In this document: piece after piece, positions 39,715 through 52,639 of the stretch
Position numbering within the stretch: the first letter of the stretch is position 1
Layout: the number at the start of each line of letters is the position of its first letter
Translations under genes and position numbers: made by a program
Notes under the pieces: model-generated
The model's database searches: none
What the model saw: the letters and a program-made list of their open reading frames with translations, nothing else
What the model was told of the DNA's origin: nothing
NCBI RefSeq assembly: GCF_964204645.1
Contig: NC_134026.1
Span: forward strand, 24,136,650 to 24,200,649
DNA from: Tubulanus polymorphus
Taxonomy: Eukaryota > Nemertea > Palaeonemertea > Tubulaniformes > Tubulanidae
Reading direction: 5' to 3'
Length of the DNA: 64,000 nt

Positions 39715-39954
39715 CAGGGTATGATCTAAGCACTTGTCCGATTGTTCGGGACAAGTATATTATCATAAGGGCAAGTAGGTTATCATTATCACTTGTCCTC
39801 CGGGCTAGTGGAATTCTATGTTTCAAAGCTTTTTGCCAATTGATACAACAGTTGGACTGCTTGTGTAGGGCAAGTAGATTTTTGAGGGGGCAAGTAAAAT
39901 TTCAGATATGCTTGCCCCCGGGCAAGTGGTTCTAATTCCTTAGATCGGACCCTG
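39715..39954. repeat. hAT-like MITE candidate with CAGGGT ends
   Basis: Left end CAGGGTATGATCTAAG and right end CTTAGATCGGACCCTG form an inverted repeat of about 16 bp with mismatches; both are followed inward by CACTTG-type motifs. GGGCAAGTA-like words recur inside. CAGGG ends suggest hAT, but no clean 8-bp target duplication is visible. Confidence 0.45.
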
Positions 39955-41432
39955 CTAACGAGATCAAAATTGCGTTGATTAAGCAATTTTGAAAATGTGC
40001 ATGCAAGGCCTTTATGATCAGTGACAGTCATTCCTCTATAATGCACAGGGACTGTTTGTGTCAAGTCCCTGTGCTATAATGTAGGCCCCTAATTTATAAT
40101 AATATGCGAACACACATTATACATCACGATTAATCGGCTGTGGTATGAAGCTTCTGCTATTGATTCAAAGAGAATTGAAAAACACAAAAAATTCAAATAT
40201 AGATGAACAATAACAGCTTAACGATTAATTCAATGACAAGGCCCATACAGTTATCACAAAAAAACCAATTTCGTCAGAGGTTTTTTTAAATTTATTTGTT
40301 GCCAAGAAGGTCGGGCTGTGTTGAAATCTAACGCTTTTAAGGCGCAATTACACCGATTCACGACCCAAAACAACGTCAAACAGTTAATGGGATACAATAT
40401 TCAATTCTCAGAAGTACGATTTTAGAGAAATTTCGAATAGAAGTCGAACAAAATCGCCGCTTTTTACCGATGCAATGCGTGATGTGTGAAGTGTCCCTAC
40501 CAACAAAGATGATTCCCGATTTCGGCCGAGCGTAAAAAACGGACGTTGGACTTTCACGGTACTTGATAATCTAATTATGTAATATTTTCTAATTTCTTTC
40601 TTATTTTTTTAAGGGGTTCATAGTTAAATTGTTAGATTTCTAAATGCTTGATTTAATGAATTGAGAAGTCACCTTCAAAATTAATAAAATTCCACGGTAA
40701 CAGTTAAGTTGACTTATTCTGCGGCTCGCGATTTCACTTCCTGTTTTGATTATTTAATGAAGATGAAAATTTCCTCAATAAAATATCATTATCGACCAAT
40801 GTTTGCCCTTTGATGAAATCATTGAATAATTGTTGAAAATGTACACAGTGATTATCTCATTACCACTTATTGCAGCATGCTGTAAGTATTCGTTATAAAC
40901 ATAAACGAAAGATTCCAGTTTCGAAAGTGTAAATTTACTAAATCTGCTGGAGAATGGAATTGACACTGACTGACAGCAGGGGTCTAGGCCCTGGATTTTA
41001 TTTCACTTCTAGTTGACCTCTGACTGTAGGAGGAATCGAATCAAGTATCTGCTGTATTGTAGATGTCAGAATTTTTTTATTGTAAAGTTTGATTAATTCA
41101 CTACTACTGCCACTACTGAAAGTGAAATCTACAATTTGATAAAAAGATTGAGATGAATTGGTTAGTTCAAAAAGAAAGGTTTTCAAATTTGATTTAAAAG
41201 ACTAGAAAGACTAGATAAATATGACTCAAAAGCCCTCTTTTGGCAAAATTTCTATTTTGATGTGACATTTTGTGGATAAAAGCTCAGTGAAGCGCGGCAA
41301 TCAATTATTGATACTTAACACATTTGAATATTGTTTTAAAATTTTTGTTATGTTACATTTTCCAGGGTTACTGGTTGAGAAACTGTGAATGGTTGAGTCA
41401 ATCAAGTTAACTGACCTGTCCCCTGCCACAGG
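39955..41432. other. Region between ELOC and ZRANB1, probable divergent promoter
   Basis: No coding sequence. The local GC-rich stretch near 40.50-40.56 kb could contain the 5' exons of ELOC (minus) and ZRANB1 (plus). A TTTTCCAG acceptor near 41.36 kb probably opens the ZRANB1 coding exon. Confidence 0.35.
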
Positions 41433-44207
41433 ATGGAAGGATCTGAAGGACAAAAATGGTCATGTGAATATTGCACTTATGAAAATTGGCCCGTTGCGAA
41501 GAAATGTACCTTATGCCATGCTCCCCGACCATTGCAGCTCATCTCCCAGGCAGTTAGCGATCCCGAACAAGACATTTACAAGTTGGCCCCTCTCCTGACA
41601 CAGGATGCTGCTAGTGCAACGAGCACAAGTTCTTTTTTGATAAGCCAGTGTTATGATCCTACAAAAAAATGGTCGTGCCCAGCATGTACATATCTAAACT
41701 GGCCACGTTCCCAAAAATGTGTACAATGTATGACAGCACGCCAACAGACCCCAACGACATCGGAACCTTCATCAACTACAGCCTCAAATGAACAACAGTT
41801 GAGTCCTCTCAGCATAAACGTGAACATCACTCCATCAGGAAGTCCAGGATCTCGCCATTCCTCCCCAAGCTCACCCGAGGCGGCTAAAGAACTCAATAAT
41901 GATCGTAATCGCCTTGTTGCTTTAAAACAAGGAAAATGGACCTGTAGAGCTTGTACATATGACAATTGGCCGAAATCGAATAAATGTGTCATTTGCGCGA
42001 CGCATAGAGGACGTCAGTTTGAAGCAGGGGCAGCTGGTGGCCATAGCCCGAGAATTATATCTCCTGATTTTGATGAACAGTGCAGCAGTAGCAGTACCAG
42101 TACTAGCAATAATCGTCAAAGTGAAAGTCGCAGGCGACAGTCACCAACAAGAAGCATTCGCAGCGCTGAAAGTCCAGAAATATATGGAGCAACAGCTGCT
42201 CCTCGCATTATACAGGAGGACAATAATATCACTCAAGAGCGTAAATTAAAACAGATTCGCAATCGATTACGTAAAGTGGACTGGTTGTGGTTGAATGCGT
42301 GTAAGGGTGTAATTGACGGTGATGTACACGCAGTTGAAGCCTATTTGACGTCCGGAGGTAATCCCGCACGCCAGTTGACGAACGACGAAATATCACTGCT
42401 CGGTCGTCCAAGCGCGTATGAAATTGGTTACACGCTTGTTCATTTGGCGATTCGTTACCAACGTGAAGATACATTAGCAGTATTACTCACATCGACAGAC
42501 ACACCAAGCAAAGCAATAAAGCGAGTCCCATCTCATGTTAGCCCAGATTTGGCAGCAGATATTCGAAGGGATGTGGCAGGAAATTTACGCCAGCGAAAAG
42601 GAGACTTTCCTTGTTACTTCGTTACTGATTTGGTTACTTTTGCTTTGCCAGCTGGTGAGTAGAGTTTACTAATTCTTTAAGTTCATATCTATCACATTAA
42701 CTACATTTGCTATGAATCGATGCATTAAAATCTTTGTCATGCGGTTTTCTTCAGAAATTGAAGATCTTCCGCGACCGATTCAAAAACAGTTATTTGAAGA
42801 ACTCTTAGATAGCGACGTTCAGAAAGGTAAGACGGAAAGTACATATTAATGTTTTCAATTTAATTTGTTCATTGTACAACGGTATAGAATGTTATCTTGT
42901 ATCTCATTGAATTTGGTAGAATTAGAAGTTGAGGAGCCTATAATAAACTGGAGTGTCGAGTTAACCGATCGCCTTGGAAGTCGGCTGTACGCATTGTGGA
43001 ATCGAACAGCTGGTGATTGCTTGTTAGATTCAGTGTTGCAAGCAACCTGGGGAATCTTTGACAGGGATAATACTTTACGTCGGACACTAGCTGATAGTCT
43101 GTGTGATGGAGCCGCTACGTAAGATTGAAAAGAATATTTCAAAGATTCACTATAAAAATGCACACTTGTAGGCTAGAAAGTTTTGAAATATTTTATATCT
43201 TGTAGATTTTATCCTCGCTGGAAAGAGTTTGAGTCTATGCAAGCTCAGTCCTTACAATTCACCCTCGATGAAAGTCAATGGGAACGTGATTGGGCCATCT
43301 TACTAAGTCTCGCTACTCAACCAGGTAGATTATTTCAAATGTGAGGCATTCTTTACTACCAGGTATTTCATACTATCTTCATATCACTTTTTCTTTATAG
43401 GCGCATCCTTGGAACAAACACACATATTTGCTTTGGCTCATATTCTCAGACGGCCAATTATTGTCTACGGTGTCAAATTTGTAAAAAGCTTTAGGGGTGA
43501 TGCAATCGGCTTTGCCAGATTTCAAGGTATGTTTCCATTACGCTCGATCTTGTTGAATTTTTCAGCTCTTTTTCTAGCAGCTAATACACACAATTTTACT
43601 TGATGCTTGTTTTAGGCATATATTTACCAATTCTGTGGGAATCCAGTTTTTGCTGGAAAACACCAATAACACTGGGGTATACACGGGGACATTTCTCGGC
43701 GCTAGTTCCTCTGGAAACTGATAATGATCGTAATATTGGTGCCAGTTGTAATCTTGATGGCAGCACTGATCAACAGATCACATACCTACCACTTATGGAC
43801 AGCGAAGGCAAACTCTTACCAATTCATTTCTTATCAGCATCTCAGGTGGGTGGAAAACCATTTGTCATCTGTATATAATCATCACAAGATCTTAAATCTT
43901 CACTACAGCTATGAAATCAATAAACAAACCATTCTATCAATCATTTACTTAACTTTCTATAATTTATGATTTGTTATAGTTGGGTAAAGAAGAAACAATC
44001 ATGCACGAGTGGATGGACTGTTGTCAGACAACGGGGGGCCTGCTAGTCGCGCAGATGAAAGTTGGTAAGAAACCAGGACTAGTTCGACAGATGATCGACG
44101 AATGGTTAGATTTTTATCGTCGATTATCGCATGTAGTGAATAATAGCCAGTCATCAGCAGCACCGGTTCACACATTGTCTAGTGATGGTGAATCTGAAGA
44201 TGAATAG
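41433..44207 (+). CDS. ZRANB1: Ubiquitin thioesterase ZRANB1 (TRABID), A20-type OTU deubiquitinase
   Basis: Cleaves K29-, K33- and K63-linked ubiquitin chains; linked to Wnt and immune signalling in other animals. Exons 41433-42654, 42755-42826, 42920-43118, 43206-43324, 43401-43526, 43616-43845, 43980-44207; phases agree and give 731 residues (recalled 708 in human). Three NZF zinc fingers begin at Trp9, Trp80 and Trp169, each W-[ST]-C-x2-C-TY-x-NWP. A Ser-rich linker follows, then an ankyrin-like ubiquitin-binding region (about 285-400), then the OTU domain with catalytic Cys465 (AGDCLLDSVLQ) and His605 (RGHFSALV). The C-terminus is acidic (SDGESEDE). The ATG is preceded in the same exon by out-of-frame sequence. 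Confidence 0.96.
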
Positions 44208-47200
44208 ATCTCAACTGTTCACATACATTACATGTGCCATAAAATGTCCACTGTCGTGAATAACTTCTTGTATATGTTAAGAACCTTTAATTGTCCATGC
44301 TCAAACCGAATGGTGATAGCCAAAGAAAATCATTTGACAAAAATTTGATCGGATATTTTATTACCTTAATGAATGTATAAATTGCTTATTTGTTTGTAAA
44401 CCGTGGGCCAGTAACTTTGGACAACCTTTGAGCATTTGGCTCCATGCATTTCTCGGCTTAGACGTGTTAAATTAGTAACTTTATTCGTATCTGCAAATTT
44501 GTCATGAGCACAGGAAGGACATGTGGATGATTTAGAATGTCATTACCAGTTTATTCAGGGGATTAATACTAGAGTATGCATAGGACTGAAATGAAATTCA
44601 ATTACCAATAAATAGGGCTTTTTAGTTCTCCTAAGTTCATGTAATGAAAGAAAGACTTATGCATACTCTCTACTGAAGTATCTACCTCTGTACATTCAGT
44701 TGGCATTGGTGTAGACTCTTGCTAAGCAAGCTATAATAGTTTTAATCCAATTTATGCTTCGCCAGATTATATACTGGCCACCTGGGCATTTGTTATTTAT
44801 TCATGGCAATCTGTATTGTGTGAAACAAACAGGCATGATTATGCTTGAGTCAATAATATGACCTTCACATTTCAAGATATGCTATATATTTTTTTCTTGA
44901 CAAGAGTATTGTCTGTTAAGTATGTATTATACTATTTACTTCATCATCAATTGAAAATTACAAAAATACATGATAGAAATAGTATATTGATGATGGTGGA
45001 AGTTATGAAAGAATTGAACTACAATGTATTCTTAATTATGATGTTTCAGTTTTAACTGTTGAAAATACAAATGTGCTTTGTGTAATATGCACATGTATCT
45101 GGATTGTATTCATAACTAAGATCTCCGGTAAAGTGTGGTTTGATTCAAGACCCTGTTATGACCCTGTTAAACAATGACATGTAAAAAAGTTTCTTAAGGA
45201 TTTTACTAGCACACTAGACTGTCTTTGGAAATTTTGTATACAATCACATACTATAGAATCAAGAAGAAAAAGGAATCGTTCAGCGGTTGTTGTTCGTAGA
45301 ATGTTGCATGAGAAATCTGCTAAAATTCAATGAAGTGGCAGAAATTGGTTGTTGTTCATTAGCAACTACATGTAGACACATAACGCCTGCATGTATGTGC
45401 CGGTGTAATACTTTCTAATCAATGTTTAGAAAATACAAAATGATTGTAGTAATATGTATTGATATGAAGAAACCTATGTGTGTGATACATTTGTAGTACA
45501 TTGTATTCGTGTGCGGTCAGTGCGATCGGCAGTATTTTATGTGTATTACTTCCATAAAGAAACATCTGAGAGAGTGTATTTCTGCAGCACAATCTATTGT
45601 ACCAACATTGTGTATATTGTGTATATACTTTCCGATGACTGCGAGAAGAGAATGGACCGTCTCATGGAAATGTACCAGTAGTTAGTTCCATTTACATCCA
45701 CTGGTATATGTAAATCTTCACATGTGACCAATTTTGATTCCCGCTTCAAGGTGCATGATCCTCCCTGAAGACTTTGTATCCTCCATCATGGTGTTGTTCA
45801 TAAAAAAAATACTTGTACCGGTACATGTTGTTGTGAATAGTAATCTAAGTGAAACTGCCCTGACATTCATTCATGTTCAGGAAAAAGAAACAATTTAATT
45901 TGAAAATCTATTTGATCCAAGTCGGAGTACTAATTGTTGGTAATAACAATTACTGTTTTTAAGGTTTAGAACATGTTACATAAAATATGCATGAATTAAC
46001 TTAGAATTAGCATTAGCTGATATCTTATTAGCTTAGAAATTATGCACGTGATTTTCTGAGTGGTACTGAATAATTTTAGTTTTCCTTCTATCTGATGTTT
46101 GCACAAGTTTGCAGGGAAACTAAATCTATTTTAGAACTATAAATTTAGATTGCCTGAGATTCTAAATTTAAAAAAACAGTTATAAATTCTTTTCTGAAGC
46201 AGTTCGGTTACATGTTGTAGCTGTTATTCTTTTATTTTGGATATTCATGTTTTTCAGAACAGTAATTAAAAATTTTCTTTAAGTTTTGATGCTTTCAATA
46301 ATAGATCATAGATTTTAGAGTAATCGACAACGAATGTGATTAGTGACATTTGTATTATTACCCCTTTCGCTTAGCGGTTGTAAGAGTTCTTCTCAAGGGA
46401 GTTCAGCTTCAATACATTTTTCAATGAATGAATTTAGACGTTTTCTTCGAACAAGTATTTCAGTTAAGAATTTACTTTGGTGCTGTGAATTTTTTGTTTT
46501 CTATTTCATTCCTAGTTGAGAAATTCAATTATTGGTGGAGCTATATGACGTATTGTATGTAGGTTGATATTATAGATGTTGCTGTGAGATTGATTAATTT
46601 GGAGTTTGGCTTCGTTTCTTCTTAAACGACACTATTTCACTTCCTATATGGACATCACAGAATAACTTAATAAGCATAAGATATTGATAAAATATTCATT
46701 TTGAAATTACATTCTTTTGTTGGTAATTTAGCTGATAAATGAATTCTCAGGTATCTCATAGCAGCAGCAGCAGCTCATTATTCATGATATCACCAGACAT
46801 GGATGGCCTTGTAAACCAGCCATATTTGTCATCATCAAAGTACTATATATACATTACTAAGTATGCTATGTGTACACAGTTTTTGTTTTCTCTTTATCAT
46901 GATGTCCATATTGATAGTGTAGTTTATCCAAATATGGAGCAGATACACAAGCTTCTGATTGAACAAATCTTCTCTGGGGAAAATTCTTTAACTTACCATC
47001 CATAGTGGGTACCAGATACACCTCCAGTTTAACAGAGGAAACCCAACTAATAATTACGATTGACTTTTTCTTATCCTGAATTTTTGGCAATGGTAGGTGG
47101 GTTCTGCTCTGTATTTTTTTTTTAATGACAGTATAGTATAGTTAGGTTTGTTAATAAAGGCATGAATGTAGTGACACAGGAATGCTGAACAATTTATTGT

Positions 47201-48185
47201 GTTATAAGTAAAGCTGTCAGTGCAGTAGCCAAGAAAGAAACGAACCACTTACTTGCAGATCTATATGTAATGCTAAAATGTATTTCTCTAGCTTCAAGAG
47301 AAAACACTATTCAGCAATCTTTGATGGATGAAATCACATCTATTTAAAGGCATGATACTATCGGTCTGTTGAATTGGCTTATATCAACAATTTGAAATGA
47401 CAATGAAGTTTTATTTGAAGTTTTAATGATAAAAAGGTGGGCTAAAAGAGCAATTTGGAATGGTCGAGAACGAATATTGTAGGATATATTATATATACCT
47501 GTTCTTTTTGTATTTTATTCGTAATAAATACTAATATTGTTGATTGTAAAATGATATTTAAAATCTCTGGTTTCCGGATGTCATTTAGCTGGTCTCCAAT
47601 CAGAATAAAAGACTTCCAACATAAAATCCTCATTCAGTCAGTATAACCATAAACTTTCATAATTTTTTATATCAATAATGTCATTATCTTTCATTCATAT
47701 ATACACATGTACATAATATCTACACATCAGGAGATAGTGAACACAATTGGCACTAGGTATTAAAAAGATTCTTTTTTAAAAAGATTCACTTAAAAATGTC
47801 CCAGGAAATAAAATGAAAAGAACATTGAACTATAAAAATTAAACCCGAAACAATGGTGCATTCTACCTCAACATCTACAACATTAACGGCAAAATACAGC
47901 AACAATATCCCTTTTTACATGTACTGGTGCTGTACTTATGTACTACCTAGGAACACCATGCCCACCAAAACTAGATTCTACCTGTAGATGGACAACATAT
48001 GACAAGTGAACGCAATAGCCCTCTGAGGAGACTGAAGTCCAAAACAGGTTGAAAATAACATTATTTCAAAGCAATAATAATGAATACAGTGAGTTTGACT
48101 CGAGGATTTGAGTTAAAATTCATAATCTACAGGTTATTTCAATATTGCACACGATTGTCTTGATAAATGTGCATTTGTTACTCCC
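44208..48185. other. Convergent 3' regions of ZRANB1 and MUS81
   Basis: No gene was recognised. Short plus-strand frames (44858-45055, 45478-45681, 46739-47005) lack motifs and read as a long ZRANB1 3' UTR. AATAAA (47523-47528) and its complement overlap near 47.52 kb, a possible shared end region for the two converging transcripts. Confidence 0.4.
47981..48058 (+). repeat. Short dispersed repeat with hairpin tail, copy 2
   Basis: ACAAGTGAACGCAATAGCCC, then GAGACT/AAGTCC-like stem bases and GGTTGAAAATAAC, align in order with the repeat at 38.03-38.11 kb. It lies in the 3' UTR of the MUS81 gene. Confidence 0.35.
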
Positions 48186-51100
48186 CTACATATACTCATC
48201 CAGCAACATACCAATTGCATTCTCGACATTCCCGAAATGTATTTCCAATGCACGGGCCATCTCTTCAAGAGTTGCCTGCGGAACAATGCAATGTATAGTT
48301 TCAATTTCATGCTTCCATTTATCACTAGTCTTACTTGGTGATCTGTATTCGTTGAATGATGATGACGATGTTTGTTGTGATTCTGCCTCAACTCCTGTAT
48401 CCATTGGAGAAATATGGGGATTCGATTCAAATTTCGGCGCTGACAAAACTGAAGGTGGTGTCTTATTTTCGACGGATCTAGTAATAGCCTCTTCAGATTG
48501 TAATTTATTTGTTGGAGATTCTGTTGATTTTCTTTTGTTAGATAGTCCGATGTGTTTATCGTGAGACAAATTGTCTGGTGATGAATCAGTGGATTTCGAG
48601 GGACTGATATCAGGCAATGAATCGTCATCTGAATCAATCTCAACTGGTTCACTTCGATGCTTACCAAGTGACACTGGAGATTGTTTATTTCCAGTTGGAA
48701 TAACGTCTTGTTTCAATATATCTGAAAAGTTTATTTCTCTTTTGCGAGGAGTACCCAAAGTTGATGACAGGGGGAGAGCAAATTTTGAAGGCGTCAAAAT
48801 TGGCGACATTGAAGGAGAGCGCTCTTCATCCCCAAGATATAAATCATTCACTGGTTTCATATCGTATAAATCCTTAACAGCCTGTGATTTCCCTGCAGTC
48901 TGTTTGGGGGGAGAGTTGTCATCCAAAACTGAACGATGCTCTGTCCAATTGGGAGATATGTCATCTCTTATATTCGGCCATACTTTGCGAGGAGTTCTTA
49001 CAATTGGGGCTTCTTCAATTCGATCTAATTCACTGCTATCCATAAGTTGATGTTGCCTCCACATTTTAGTAGGTTTCAGTGCTGAGGCTTTATTCGTTGA
49101 GTCACTTTTAGCTGGATGACTATGAATTTCAGCAGCAACTACAATCACATTACTCTCATTGCAAGTCGTTTCAGGGAGATCTTGTTCAGCAGGTGTCACC
49201 ACAAATGCTTCAATATTCGCCACTGGTTCAGCAGTTGATGTTTCTACACTAGGGCTGACAGCAGAAGTACCCACAAATTTTGACTTTTTCATGTCCGAAT
49301 CTAGATGAGATGATAATGATGAGTCACCTGTATTATCCATCGGTTTAATTTTTCGTTTTGCACCCGATTTCGATCCAATGAAAAGATCGTCATCACTTTC
49401 AAATAAATCAGTATATGGATCAGTTTCAGAGTTCTTTCTTTTTGGAGCTGGTTTTTGATTCATATCATTATGCAATACTATTTGATCATAATCAAGAACA
49501 GATGATCCGCTATCAATATGGTTATTATATGAGAGTTTATTTTTTTGGCAACTGCTCTGAAGCACATTTTCTCTAATTACTTCACCATTTGCACTCTCAA
49601 CGCCATCCAGATCATGAGTAACATCATTTAATGAGTTTGATGTTAAATCAGTCGTACTGTCTGTAGCCGGTGCATTACAATGGTAGTCACTCAATTGTTC
49701 TTTGCCACTAATGGAGCCGTCAGCTGTACTAGTTGCCGTTAATTTTGATTCTTCTTCACAGCAGTTATGTTGCAAAGATGATTGAATATAAGAAGTTTTC
49801 ACTTCAATGGTTTGTCTATGGGGAGAACTAAGGCCACCTGGTGTATCAAGTTCCTCTTTAGAGACGGTACTTGTCACATTAGACTTAAACATATTCCTTT
49901 CAACAGAACTTTGCTGAAAATTGGTATTTTCGGCTGAATCTTCGGCTGAATTTTGTTGTTTCCCAAGAGCTGCTGATTTGGTTGACATCTTGCGAGATAC
50001 GTTTAAAACATTTTTACCATCGTAATTCACCCATTCATCAGAAACTCCTGGATTATTATTGTTATTTTCTTTACTTCCCACAGTGTCTTTTAGTTGAAAT
50101 CCATTGGGAAATAGCACATCAAAATCACCAGTATTCATCCTAAATTGAAGAGAGAATTCAGACACTAAGATTAAATGTGATTTTGTGTGAAAACCTTTAA
50201 CGATGAACAATTATCTTTAATCTGAACCATGAAAATAATGGTAGCCAGCTCAAACGACAACCAAGATCATTATGTTACCTTTGTTTGATATCAGCAGTTA
50301 GCATAACAAGCACATCAACAGTTGTTTGGATATCTTGTGTCCGAATCACGGAGAAATCAGTGCTGCAGTCAAGATCTTCAATTATCTCCTATAAGAAAAT
50401 CAAATGCTGGTGCATGGCAGAGAAATATGGTACAGACACTGTCATCATTTACTACAGATGTAAATGTAGCATTTACGGAGGTAGCTATATTTTCTGATGT
50501 GGGCAATACACATAAAATTTTTCTGTGGAATATACGATGATCTATAGCCTAACTGGTACTAACCTGTAAAGCGTCGACTGGGGGATTGCCACATTTACCC
50601 ACGCCTTGACAGCCATCCTGACAGCGAACTACATACCGCTCCAGGTCACCTTCGATTAAATATTTCACTTTACCATTCATTTCAATGCCCTTGTTTGCAA
50701 CAAATTCATTGGACCAAGCTTTCATCTTATCAATTTGACTAAAAAACCGCCCGTCGACAATACTATTGGCAAGATCATCTATAACAAAAGGCCACAAATT
50801 TAAAATACGTTGTTGATGTGTAAGTTATTTTGTTCATCGTAAATCCTTGAAATAATTACCTCCACGTTTACGTTCAACTAGGAATGGAAGACAATATTCT
50901 ATTCCCTTATATCTGTAAATCCATTGATAATCACCAGTTTTTAACCGTTTTGTTCGATACGTTAGTGAAGTTTGGTCAATCATCCGTGTAAGCTAGAAAT
51001 TAAAATTTACAATAGCATGCACAAAGGATTAACAAATATGATTTAAGCATCTCATTATCTTCTTAATTTCTCACACAACGCACTTGTGATAATCCAATAG

Positions 51101-52436
51101 CATCTCCACCCCATTCTTGAGTATCTACCAGTAGGATTACACTAAAAATGAAATATATACAGAAATATATAAGATTTTTATTACTGAAATAGCGAAACCT
51201 TAAATTTCAAAAGAAGCGGTAATGAATGCTCACCCATCATCCTGACCAGTATCATTCGTGTACAAAGCATCAAGAAAGTGATTAACATCCTGTAATTTTC
51301 TGGGGCTTGGTTGTAAACGTTTATTCTTGAGAGGACTTGTACCAACGGGCTGCGAAGTCTCCCCTGTGAAAAAAGAGGGTTAAGAGTGTAATTGACTCTT
51401 CAAACTTATAATGGGTCGTGATTAAATATGGCAAATTAAATGAGATGGTTAGACGAAATTACCTCTTAAATGAAGAGCTACTTGTTCTCCATACGGTAAC
51501 AATTCATAAACTGGCTTTTTATTGACAGTTCTTTTTTTCACCATACCACGGGAACAAAGGATGTTAAGCCTCCAAGTTGCAATACAAAACCCTATAGAAT
51601 GAGAGATTTTTGGGGATGTCACAAGAAGTTGATTGGTTCAATGATGTAGATTAGTAGAATCGAAATTGATTACTTACCAGTAGAATCAGCAGGTAAAAAC
51701 TTCTCTTCGCAAAGTTGTGCCGCTACCTTACACAATGATGCTTCTGACACCGCATAAACTTTCTTAGATGACCTAAAAAGGTAAACAAAATGATGTTATA
51801 CGTTACATTACATTATCCACATAATAACCACAGTTTTTGCAATTTCAGTTAAAGACCAGTTGCTCAAAAGTTGGTTAATAAGAGTTAACCAGTGGATAGA
51901 AAAAACAATGACATAGTGACACAATCCAAAGTCCATTGTCACTATTGAATTTATCCGCTCGTAATCTTTAAGCAAATTTTGAGTACCAGTAACTAGCCCC
52001 AGATATTTATCAAGGTTTTTCAAACTCACGGCTCACTAGTCGATTTTAATCTATCTTCTTTCATATTCAACAGAGTTAATAACAATGCAGGTGCTGATGA
52101 TACAAATCTTCCTTGTCCAGGTGGATCTGCAGCATACTTGTCTTTATCGTTGCAAATGTCTTTCAGTTTATCAGCTAATACATTTCCAATCTGAATGAAA
52201 CATTCTCATAGCTTTCACACAAATGGAATATGGCTTTGAAATCTGCATTTGAAATTGAAAGCTGTCAAATAACTTACCCCTTCCAACTGAGTAGCTTGTT
52301 TTACAGATTTCAGGGGTATGTCACATAAATCTAACGATACGATGGCACGTGATGTACACTCTGCAGCAGACTTAAAGTAATGTCTTGATCTCTGGAAACT
52401 TTCTAGGGGTATAAGTCCTCGGATAAACTTGTGTCT
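48186..52436 (-). CDS. MUS81: MUS81-type structure-specific endonuclease with long CUE/UBA-ended C-terminal extension (5' end not found)
   Basis: XPF-family nuclease that with EME1 cuts 3' flaps, stalled forks and Holliday junctions in the nucleus. Exons 52436-52278, 52190-52030, 51772-51678, 51591-51463, 51363-51234, 51141-51084, 50992-50860, 50778-50564, 50388-50279, 50139-48186; every phase agrees, giving 1,047 residues before the missing 5' exon. Order: N-terminal HhH region (LEGIGNVLADKL), winged helix (about 110-180), ERCC4 nuclease with Asp231 (VILLVD) and ERKRGDD at 284-290, ending near TADIKQR. Then, where MUS81 normally has its second tandem HhH region, a 1,954-nt exon encodes about 650 low-complexity residues rich in Ser/Thr-Pro and basic patches (PKRK, AKRKIK), a possible SUMO-interacting stretch (VEIDSDDD), and a final 40 residues resembling a CUE/UBA domain (HCIVPQATLEEMARAL...AIGMLLDEYM). 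The extension is continuous and spliced in frame. Confidence 0.88.
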
Positions 52437-52639
52437 CTGAAAAATAGAAAAAACTTTTTTCTTCAATTTTTGCCAGATTGTGTATGTCATTGTCGACGTC
52501 CAAGACAATTTTTTTGAGGCGCAAGCACCTACGTGAAGTGAGCCTGTTATTCCAGCCTCGTATTCAGATATAGTGTGTACACACTGTATAGCTGCCTGTA
52601 GATACTGGTTGACATGAAATGTATAACTTAACATGACGG

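Noticed and set aside
46739..47005. Plus-strand frame starting with a Ser-rich segment downstream of ZRANB1
   Set aside because: It lies in the probable 3' UTR and lacks family features or splice context.
48145..49050. Plus-strand open frames opposite the large MUS81 exon
   Set aside because: They are antisense shadows of a 1.95-kb coding exon whose frame and splicing are consistent; their composition is not protein-like.
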